DNA of 64,000 nucleotides from DATAXP01 sp963708675. GTDB lineage: Bacteria > Planctomycetota > Planctomycetia > Pirellulales > PNKZ01. Numbering within the stretch: position 1 is the first letter of the stretch; every line of letters starts with the position of its first letter. Under the pieces are notes generated by a model that was not told where the DNA came from, did not search any database, and worked only from the letters and a program-made list of their open reading frames with translations. The DNA lies in the NCBI GenBank assembly GCA_963708675.1, contig CAVPTO010000003.1, forward strand, positions 1,612,001 to 1,676,000. Reading direction: 5' to 3'. The translations under genes were made by a program, and so were the position numbers. Below are positions 57,836 to 64,000 of this stretch, piece by piece.

Positions 57836-58605
57836 ATGCGACTGGCCACAGGCACGCTGATTTGCGAGGCCACATTGATATGGGCGGCATTGGGCGCGGC
57901 GCTTGGGCAGAAGACTTTCGCGTCGAGAGCAAAGTCTATGTCGGCAAGGAAGTGACGACGAGCGTGGCCGTGTTCAACTCTGGCCGCGTCTACGACTTCA
58001 TTTCCGACCCCGACGAGGTGACGATCTTCGACCCGCCGGGACAGAAGTTCGTGATCCTCAATGCCTCGCGGCATGTGAAGACCGAAGTCTCGCTGGCTGA
58101 CGTCGACCAATTCGCACAAAAGATCAAAACCGAAGCGACGGCGCGACCCGTGCCGCTGCTAGTGTTTCTCGCTGCTCCAACGTTCGAAGAGTCGTTCGAC
58201 GAAGCGACAGGCATGCTCACGCTGACCAGCGAGTGGATGGACTACGAAGTGAAAACCGCCAAGCCGCGACACGCCGGGGCGGCCTCGATGTATGCCGACT
58301 TCAGCAACTGGCAAACAAAGCTCAACGCGATGATGAACCCCGGGTCGTTGCCGCCGTTCGCGAGGCTGTCGCTGAATGCGGCGCTCGATCGCCAGCAGCG
58401 CCTGCCCACCGAAGTCTTGCTCACGCGCTATGCCCAAAGTGCGGGGAACCGGCAGGTTAGCATCCGTGCCGAGCACCATGTGACCTGGCGTCTCGACGAC
58501 TCGGATTTCAAGCGTATTGACGCTGCTGGCGACGAGCTGGTGACCGCGCGAGCTGTGGGCCTGGCCGAGTATCGCGCCTCGGTCGCCACGGCGGCCACGA
58601 AGTAG
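57836..58605 (+). pseudogene. Secreted protein, frameshifted in the signal peptide
   Basis: A Shine-Dalgarno GGAAG sits about 7 bases before ATG 57836, whose frame encodes a signal peptide (M-R-L-A-T-G-T-L-I ... A-A-L-G-A-A-L-G). The mature sequence continues one frame over: A-E-D-F-R-V-E-S-K-V-Y-V-G-K and onward to the stop at 58605. Adding one G to the GGG at 57905-57907 joins them into about 256 residues. The mature part is hydrophilic with no enzyme motif; it is a planctomycete-type secreted protein of unknown role. As written, only a start in the second frame (ATG 57784) could produce the mature part, without a signal. Confidence 0.7.
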
Positions 58606-58735
58606 CCGCCCTTTCGATACCGACACTATTTCGATTTGGACGGTGTTTCGATTCGATTGCGATAGTGGCTCTCGGCTTGGCCAGTGATTAGACTGCCTCG
58701 TGCGACTTTTATCTCTCGCCGAGGAACTCCGCGCC

Positions 58736-59731
58736 ATGCCATCCGCGTCTCGATCCGTCGTTCGTTTTGCGTTCGCCGCTGTGGTTATATGCTTCGCCAC
58801 GTGCTTCATTGCCGATTACGTTGCTGCTGCGGAGTTCACGGTCGAGCAAAGTGACCGCGGCGTGACGGTCAATCTCGACGGCAAGCTGTTCACGGAATAT
58901 CTGATCGCAAGCGGACCGCGGCCGTATCTGTGGCCGATCATCGGGCCCACCGGCGAGCCAATGACGCGCGCGTTTCCGATGAAAGACATCGAAGGCGAGG
59001 TGAAGGATCACTATCACCATCGCTCGTTGTGGTTCGCCCATCGCGAGGTGAACGGCGTCGACTTTTGGTCCGAGCCGGAAAGCTTCAAAGCCGGCAAAAT
59101 CAAGCCCGATCACGTGTTTGGCAAGATCGTGCACCGTGAGTTCAAAAAGGTCGGCGCCGATGGCAAGACCGCCTCGCTGACGGCCGTCAACGACTGGATC
59201 GACGCCAACGGCAAGAAGCATTGCGAAGACGAGCGCACGGTCACGTTCCGCACGTCAGCCGACAAACGGATCATCGACTTCGACATCGTCGTGCGCGCCG
59301 TGGACATTCCTGTAACCTTCGGCGACGACAAGGACGGCACGCTTGCGGTGCGCGTCGCGTCGAGCATGGACGTGAAAGGTGGCGATGGCCACTTCGTGAA
59401 TGCCGAAGGCATGAAGGATGAGAAGCAAGCGTGGGGCAAGCCTTCGCGCTGGGTCGACTACTATGGTCCGGTGAAGGATCAGATCGTCGGCATCGCGATT
59501 CTCAATCATCCTTCGAGCCTGCGTCATCCCACGCCGTGGCACGTTCGCGACTATGGCCTGTTCGGATCGAATCCGTTTGGCCTCGCGCAGTTCGATCCGA
59601 AGGCGGGCAAGAGCGGTGAGCTCACACTCAAGCCAGGCGAGTCGTTCACGATGAAGCACCGCATCATCTTCCATGCCGGCGACGCAGCCTCGGCCGACAT
59701 CGCGGGTGCTTACGAAGAGTACTCGCGCTAA
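58736..59731 (+). CDS. Secreted DUF6807 ('PmoA-like') protein
   Basis: 331-residue protein with a hydrophobic N-terminal signal (about 7-28). It matches the planctomycete family often labelled methane oxygenase PmoA by error: S-G-P-R-P-Y-L-W-P-I-I-G-P-T-G, D-H-Y-H-H-R-S-L-W-F-A-H, N-H-P-S-S-L-R-H-P-T-P-W-H and Y-G-L-F-G-S-N-P-F-G. It has nothing to do with methane monooxygenase. The conserved His/Trp cluster suggests a sugar- or lactone-binding fold. ATG 58736 starts the signal peptide; the upstream M (58700) adds a basic extension. Confidence 0.88.
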   Translation: MPSASRSVVRFAFAAVVICFATCFIADYVAAAEFTVEQSDRGVTVNLDGKLFTEYLIASGPRPYLWPIIGPTGEPMTRAFPMKDIEGEVKDHYHHRSLWFAHREVNGVDFWSEPESFKAGKIKPDHVFGKIVHREFKKVGADGKTASLTAVNDWIDANGKKHCEDERTVTFRTSADKRIIDFDIVVRAVDIPVTFGDDKDGTLAVRVASSMDVKGGDGHFVNAEGMKDEKQAWGKPSRWVDYYGPVKDQIVGIAILNHPSSLRHPTPWHVRDYGLFGSNPFGLAQFDPKAGKSGELTLKPGESFTMKHRIIFHAGDAASADIAGAYEEYSR

Positions 59732-59945
59732 GTCGCCAATCGCTGGCGACGCGGCTTCGGGATTGATGCCCCGTCCGGCGCAACGAAGTATGTGCAGAAT
59801 TCACTAATTCGCGCGCTAATTCCTCCTGCGCGCTTGCCGATACTTCTCAGTGTTAGCAGTTAGCCCATCTTCGCTAACTGGAATTCTGTGTGCCGCTGCC
59901 TGTCGCAGCGTGCGGAACCCCGGCACCCGGAGCTCTTTTAGAACA

Positions 59946-60224
59946 ATGCAAGTCGAACGCATCGGCTCAATCGACGCGCTACGGCATTACGTGAACGAAA
60001 CACTGTGTAAACGGGAGCAACTAGAACTCGGAGCGTTTCCTTTCAAGGAAAAGTTGTTGGTGCGAGGCGATCGGCCCTGCGGACTGATGTTCAGCGTTTG
60101 GGGTCCTCGTTCGTTGCTGATCTCCGCCATCTGGGAGACGGAGCGGAATCTGATTCTGTTCTATGACGCTGTGGGCGAACGGTTTCAGACGACGCGTCTT
60201 GCGATCGCGCCGAGCTTGGCGTGA
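59946..60224 (+). CDS. Small conserved-type protein upstream of csrA
   Basis: 92-residue protein from ATG 59946 (M-Q-V-E-R-I-G-S-I-D-A-L-R). It has R-E-Q-L-E-L-G-A-F-P and a beta-rich centre with G-D-R-P-C-G-L-M-F-S-V-W-G-P-R, then a final W-E-T-E-R-N-L-I-L-F-Y-D. I see no known motif. It lies 79 bases before csrA, which has its own promoter candidate between them. Confidence 0.65.
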   Translation: MQVERIGSIDALRHYVNETLCKREQLELGAFPFKEKLLVRGDRPCGLMFSVWGPRSLLISAIWETERNLILFYDAVGERFQTTRLAIAPSLA

Positions 60225-60230
60225 TTTTGC

Positions 60231-60259
60231 TTGACAGGCGTACACGCACAATATACAAA
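60231..60259 (+). promoter_or_regulatory. Probable csrA promoter
   Basis: TTGACA at 60231-60236 and TACAAA at 60254-60259, 17 bases apart; a TATACA two bases upstream of the -10 is an alternative (15-base spacer). The csrA ATG is 44 bases further on. Confidence 0.55.
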
Positions 60260-60303
60260 TTTACACTATCGGTCGGTGACAAAAACTCACGGAGGGGTTT
60301 TCG

Positions 60304-60513
60304 ATGTTGGTTCTTTCCCGCCGCGCGAATGAAAGCATCAAACTCGGCGAATCGATCGTGATCACGGTCGTCCGGGTGGTTGGCGACAAAGTGCGTATTG
60401 GCATCGAGGCACCATCGGACATGGTTGTGCTTCGCAACGAGCTCGAGCCGCATGAGCGCGAGTTGGTCGCCTCGCCCGACGCGCCAGCATTGCTGCCACG
60501 TATTGCCGGTTAG
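60304..60513 (+). CDS. csrA: Carbon storage regulator CsrA
   Basis: Small RNA-binding dimer that controls translation by binding GGA motifs near ribosome sites. 69 residues: M-L-V-L-S-R-R-A-N-E-S-I (the conserved start with Arg), V-G-D-K-V-R-I-G-I-E-A-P, and the exchanged C-terminal helix. A strong Shine-Dalgarno sequence (GGAGGGG) with a GGA lies directly upstream, so autoregulation is possible. A clear terminator follows. Confidence 0.95.
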   Translation: MLVLSRRANESIKLGESIVITVVRVVGDKVRIGIEAPSDMVVLRNELEPHERELVASPDAPALLPRIAG

Positions 60514-60562
60514 GCAAACATTGACGTTGGGTGATAGCGACGTTGGGTGATCGCCCGCCGGC

Positions 60563-60582
60563 ACGTCGCGGCTAACCAACGA
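60563..60582. repeat. Half-copy of palindromic repeat family 1
   Basis: GCACGTCGCGGCTAACC matches the right arm of the 52-bp palindrome with one substitution. It lies between csrA and its terminator. Confidence 0.55.
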
Positions 60583-60605
60583 CGTCACGTTTTCGCGTTA
60601 CAAAG

Positions 60606-60636
60606 GCCCGTCCTGAACTTTCAGGCGGGCTTTTTT
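60606..60636 (+). terminator. Rho-independent terminator after csrA
   Basis: GCCCGTCCTGAA pairs with TTCAGGCGGGC (one bulged T) around a two-base loop, followed by TTTTTT at 60631-60636. Confidence 0.85.
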
Positions 60637-60968
60637 CGTTTTGCCGATTCCGAAAAAACTGCACCCCGATCGCCTGAAAAGGTTTGACAGCAATACTGAC
60701 AAACCGTTAATCTGCTGTCAGAACTGCCCCGCATTCTTCAAGCGGCCGTTTGGAAGACGATAATTCCAAGGTCGCTTGCCCGCCTGTAACGTTTTGGTTC
60801 ACGTCGTCACGATCTCAAAGGAGCATCGGACGAACCGACCGACGTAAAGAAAGTTTGACAGTAGTTCGCTTGCAGCTTTAAGCTGTGACAGAAAGTCGTG
60901 TCCCACCTTGGCTCGACTCGCATCGAGCTAAAACGCCATCCCACCCACGGTTGTCAGGGAGTAACGGA
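60637..60968 (+). promoter_or_regulatory. Regulatory region with two TTGACA-N17-TTAA boxes
   Basis: No gene in 332 bases. TTGACA at 60684-60689 with TTAATC at 60707-60712, and TTGACA at 60855-60860 with TTAAGC at 60878-60883, both with a 17-base spacer. The second is about 85 bases upstream of the DUF1501 start and is the likelier promoter for it; the first could be a second promoter or part of a direct-repeat operator (GTTTGACAG recurs). Confidence 0.45.
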
Positions 60969-62267
60969 ATGAACTCGCTCAGACCTAATCGTCGCGGCTT
61001 TCTCACGGTAGGCGCCTTAGCGGGCGTCGGAATTTCTCTGGCCGATTACTTCCGTGTGCGCGAAGCGCAAGCGGGACAAAAGAATTACGACTTTCTCGAG
61101 GCCAAAGCCAAGAGCGTCATTCATATCTATCTGCCTGGTGGATGTGCGCATCAAGAGACGTGGGATCCGAAGCCATTCGCTCCGCTTGAATATCGCGGCG
61201 AGCTGCGTGCGATTCCGACCAAGAGCGGAACACACTTCTCTGAATTGCTGCCGAAGACGGCTGCTATCTCCGACAAGATCACCGTCATTCGCTCGATGAC
61301 GCATGGCGAAGCGGCGCACGAGCGCGGCACGCACAACATGTTCACCGGCTACAAGCCGAGCCCCGCGCTCACGTACCCGAGCATGGGCAGCGTCGTCAGT
61401 CACGAGTACGGCGCTCGCGCCAACTTGCCGCCGTACGTCTGCATTCCGAACGTCCCGAATGAGTTTGCCAGCGCGGGCTATCTTAGCTCATCGTTCGCGC
61501 CGTTCAGTCTCGGCTCGGATCCTGCTAAGCAAGATTTCACCGTTCGCGATTTGAGCTTGCCGTCGAGCGTTGATGAGAACCGTTTCACGCGTCGACGCTC
61601 GGCGCTTGATGCGGTGAACGATTACTTCGCGAGCAAAGAAAAGTCCGACGCTCTCAAGAGCATGGATTCGTTCTACGAGAGTGCCTACAACCTCGTCAGC
61701 TCGAAGGAAGCGCGTGACGCGTTCCGCATCGACGCTGAATCGGACAAGGTGCGCGATGCCTACGGTCGCAATCAGGCTGGCCAGCGCATGCTGATGGCTC
61801 GCCGACTCGTCGGGGCCGGCGTGCGATTCGTGTCGCTCACCTACGCCGGGTGGGACATGCACGACAGCATCACCCGCAAAATGAATCAGAACCTGCCGGA
61901 CTTCGATCGCGCTTATTCGGCGCTGATCAACGACCTCGACAGCCGCGGCTTGCTTGACGAGACGCTCGTCATGGTGTCGTCCGAGTTCGGCCGCACGCCA
62001 AAGATCAATCGCACCGCGGGCCGCGACCACTGGGCGCGCGTGTTCAGCGTGGCGCTGGCCGGTGGCGGCATCAAGCGCGGCATGGTCTATGGCTCGTCGA
62101 ACGCGACGGCCAGCGAACCAGAAGACAACCCGATGAGCCCTGCCGATCTGGCCACGACCGTCTACCACCAGCTCGGCATCGTCGCCGACAAAGAGCTGAT
62201 GGCGCCGGGTGACCGTCCGATCGAGATCTGCGACGGCGGCAAGGTTTGCAAAGAGATTCTGGCCTAG
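60969..62267 (+). CDS. DUF1501 protein, Tat-exported
   Basis: A 432-residue planctomycete hallmark protein related to sulfatase/alkaline phosphatase folds. ATG 60969 begins a twin-arginine signal (N-R-R-G-F-L-T-V-G-A-L-A-G-V-G). Family motifs: I-Y-L-P-G-G-C-A-H-Q-E-T-W-D-P-K, R-S-M-T-H-G-E-A-A-H-E-R-G, Y-A-G-W-D-M-H-D, S-S-E-F-G-R-T-P-K-I-N and G-R-D-H-W. DUF1501 proteins usually lie beside DUF1549/DUF1553 cytochrome-type proteins; here the next gene is a PPC-repeat protein instead. Metal-ligand residues (Asp, His) seem to be in place. Confidence 0.92.
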   Translation: MNSLRPNRRGFLTVGALAGVGISLADYFRVREAQAGQKNYDFLEAKAKSVIHIYLPGGCAHQETWDPKPFAPLEYRGELRAIPTKSGTHFSELLPKTAAISDKITVIRSMTHGEAAHERGTHNMFTGYKPSPALTYPSMGSVVSHEYGARANLPPYVCIPNVPNEFASAGYLSSSFAPFSLGSDPAKQDFTVRDLSLPSSVDENRFTRRRSALDAVNDYFASKEKSDALKSMDSFYESAYNLVSSKEARDAFRIDAESDKVRDAYGRNQAGQRMLMARRLVGAGVRFVSLTYAGWDMHDSITRKMNQNLPDFDRAYSALINDLDSRGLLDETLVMVSSEFGRTPKINRTAGRDHWARVFSVALAGGGIKRGMVYGSSNATASEPEDNPMSPADLATTVYHQLGIVADKELMAPGDRPIEICDGGKVCKEILA

Positions 62268-62662
62268 GCCGTCGCAGCACCGGGAACCTCGAACTACCGG
62301 AGGCCTTGAAGTACCGGAGACAATGCTGGTCGTGTGCCGTCGCTGCTGGGGCGGCGCACTGAGAGTGACAACCTGATGACGGCCCGCTCCAGGGGGAGCG
62401 TCTTTCGGCGCGGGCGCTAGTGGGTATGTGCACGACGATCTGCGATACTGGCACAATGACAGTACCGTTTGAGATGACAGGGTCGTGCACGCACGCGCAT
62501 ATGCGAGGCTAAAGGGTACGCCTCGCCGCACGCCTTCTGAGACACAACCCTCACGCGGGTATCCGCCGTGCGCTGCTAACGCCGAAGCAGCGTGGCTATG
62601 ACCTTCCAAACGGCAACCTACCGACGGCAATCCTTCCCGCAAAAACGCAATCGAGAATCGCC
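62268..62662. other. Intergenic region, nothing certain seen
   Basis: 395 bases between the DUF1501 gene and the PPC-repeat gene. A GC-rich hairpin-like segment at about 62380-62420 (GCTCC ... GGAGC) is the only structure seen; no gene, no clear promoter. Confidence 0.35.
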
Positions 62663-64000
62663 ATGCTTCGATCGACTATCGACGCTCGTCGTCCTTTGAT
62701 CGGCCTGTTGTGCACGGGAACTTTACTCATCGCTGCGGCGACCATCGTCGCTGCAGAACCCGAAGCTCGCTCGATACGACCTGCCGGTGGAGCACGCGGC
62801 GGCGAGGTGGATGTGGTTGTCTACGGCAACCGACTCAAGGACGCCCAAGGGCTGTTGTTCTACGACCCTGGCCTGGCTGTGAAGTCGGTCGGCGACACGA
62901 CCGACACGTCGTGCAAAATGATCGTGAGCATCACCGAGGATTGTCCACTCGGCCTACACCCGGTGCGCGTCCGCACAGCCACGGGCCTCAGCCCGCTGTT
63001 GCTGTTTAGCGTCGGAACGATGCCCGAGCTTCCCGAGAAGGAGCCGAACGACACGACCGCCAAGCCACAGAACATCGACCTCGACCGCACGATCAACGGC
63101 ACGACCTTCAACGAGGAAATCGACATTTACGCCGTCGAGGCTCGCAAGGGCCAACGCCTCACGGCCGAAGTCGAAGCCATTCGACTCGGGAATTCGTTGT
63201 TCGATCCTTACGTCGCGATTCTTGATCGCAATCAGCAAGAACTCGCCGCTTCGGACGACGATTCATTGGCCCATGCCGATCCGGTGGCGTCGATCGTGGT
63301 TCCTGAAGACGGCAAGTATTTCGTCGTCGTTCGCGACTGCACGTTCAACGCACCGCGCGACGCCATGTACCGTCTGCACGTCGGCACGTATCCTCAGCCG
63401 CGCATCGTCTTTCCTTGCGGCGGAAAGCTGGGCGAAACGGTCAAGCTGAAGTTGATCGGCGACATCGCAGGCGATTCGGAGATGAGCGTCACGTTGCCGA
63501 AGGAGCCGAACTCTCGTTACGCCGTCTACGCGAAGGACAAGAACGGCACGGCCGCGTGCGGCAACCCGTTCATTCTGAGCACGCTCAGCGGCGTGATCGA
63601 AGCCGAGCCGAACGACACCAACGCGCAAGCAACAGCATTCAATGCGCCCGCGGCACTCGACGGCATTCTGTCGAAGCCCGGCGATGTCGACTCCTACGTC
63701 TTCACCGCGAAGAAGGGACAACAGTTCGAAGTTCGCGTCCACGGTCGCCACATCCGCTCGCCAATCGACTCGGTGATTACCGTCTTCAAGGCGAGCGGCG
63801 GCAGCGTGGCCGGCAGCGACGACTCGGGCAACAACCCCGACAGCGCTCTGCGGTTCACGGCCCCGGAAGATGGCAAGTACACGATCGTCATCAAAGACAT
63901 GCTCGGCCAAGGCGGCCCGAACTACGTCTATCGCATCGACGTTGCCTTGGCCGATCCCGAGATTACGGCGAGCCTGCCCGAGCTGCGTCGTTACACCGAC
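62663..64000 (+). CDS. Large secreted protein with PPC-like repeats, cut by the window edge
   Basis: An open frame runs from ATG 62663 to the right edge (446 codons, no stop). It has a signal peptide of about 36 residues (hydrophobic stretch L-I-G-L-L-C-T-G-T-L-L-I-A-A-A-T-I-V-A-A). An Ig-like N-terminal part ends near residue 113. Two pre-peptidase C-terminal-like domains follow: the first opens E-K-E-P-N-D-T-T-A-K and has I-D-I-Y-A-V-E-A-R-K-G-Q and A-S-D-D-D-S; the second opens A-E-P-N-D-T-N-A-Q, with D-V-D-S-Y-V-F-T-A-K-K-G-Q and G-S-D-D-S-G. Such proteins sit on planctomycete surfaces with DUF1501 partners. The C-terminus is unknown. Confidence 0.88.
   Translation, partial: MLRSTIDARRPLIGLLCTGTLLIAAATIVAAEPEARSIRPAGGARGGEVDVVVYGNRLKDAQGLLFYDPGLAVKSVGDTTDTSCKMIVSITEDCPLGLHPVRVRTATGLSPLLLFSVGTMPELPEKEPNDTTAKPQNIDLDRTINGTTFNEEIDIYAVEARKGQRLTAEVEAIRLGNSLFDPYVAILDRNQQELAASDDDSLAHADPVASIVVPEDGKYFVVVRDCTFNAPRDAMYRLHVGTYPQPRIVFPCGGKLGETVKLKLIGDIAGDSEMSVTLPKEPNSRYAVYAKDKNGTAACGNPFILSTLSGVIEAEPNDTNAQATAFNAPAALDGILSKPGDVDSYVFTAKKGQQFEVRVHGRHIRSPIDSVITVFKASGGSVAGSDDSGNNPDSALRFTAPEDGKYTIVIKDMLGQGGPNYVYRIDVALADPEITASLPELRRYTD

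Noticed and set aside
58736..59731. Methane/ammonia monooxygenase subunit
   Set aside because: The 'PmoA' label of this planctomycete family is a naming error; the protein is secreted, not a multi-pass membrane oxygenase subunit.
1..64000. CRISPR arrays, rRNA genes, insertion sequences with transposase
   Set aside because: No regularly spaced repeats, no rRNA signatures and no transposase frames were seen on either strand.

Overview
The window looks like a GC-rich planctomycete chromosome, probably Pirellulales-like. The case rests on family content: a Tat-exported DUF1501 protein, a large secreted protein with pre-peptidase (PPC-like) repeats, a DUF6807/'PmoA'-type protein, a CehA/McbA-type protein, an ExeA-like AAA ATPase in an exopolysaccharide locus, and planctomycete-type small genes beside csrA, rnpA and yidD. 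Species cannot be named from sequence alone.

Region 1 (1-12 kb) is accessory DNA. From 8.9 kb to the left edge runs a tightly overlapped leftward operon of an integrated phage/satellite-like element: two small excisionase-type HTH proteins, several unknown small proteins, an ERCC4-fold nuclease, a Toprim/zinc-finger primase-like protein, an SF3 (P4/D5-type) helicase and a long low-complexity protein. At 10.5-11.9 kb a tyrosine recombinase lies between two 42-bp copies of the 3' end of a tRNA-Arg(UCU)-type gene. Its N-terminal half looks like the remains of a primase-helicase. A third, eroded tRNA-like end follows. I read this as repeated integration at one tRNA gene whose intact copy lies left of the window.

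Region 2 (12.4-34.5 kb) is an exopolysaccharide locus. It carries a phosphoglycosyl transferase, two Wzz/GumC-like co-polymerases, a CelD/FemAB-like acetyltransferase, a polysaccharide deacetylase, GT4, GT2 and WecG-type glycosyltransferases, a Wzx-like flippase, a Wzy/ligase, GDP-fucose synthesis (gmd-fcl), a polyprenol-phosphate mannosyltransferase, an MFS protein, a BY-kinase-like protein without a P-loop and an ExeA-like ATPase. A Cys-rich protein with an internal domain duplication (23.9-25.0 kb) is the least explained member. Three genes here, and one at 57.8 kb, carry single-base homopolymer frameshifts; assembly error and real mutation cannot be told apart from this sequence.

Region 3 (34.8-56.6 kb) is core genome: rpsB-tsf-pyrH-frr, a glycerophosphodiesterase, a PH-like membrane protein, a carboxypeptidase-fold protein that has lost its metal and catalytic residues, hemC, comF-mutS, a FliG-like protein, a queD homologue, a CitG-like protein with an alpha/beta hydrolase, ppk1, secreted proteins, a DnaJ-type chaperone, and rnpA-yidD. 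Two families of palindromic repeats are scattered between genes: a 52-bp perfect palindrome type, and a 97-133-bp element with CCCTCTCCC-like ends present five times between 38 and 51.3 kb.

Region 4 (56.7-64 kb) has a nucleotide-sugar epimerase, a frameshifted secreted protein, a DUF6807-type protein, a small protein and csrA with a clear terminator, a DUF1501 protein and the start of a secreted PPC-repeat protein running off the right edge.
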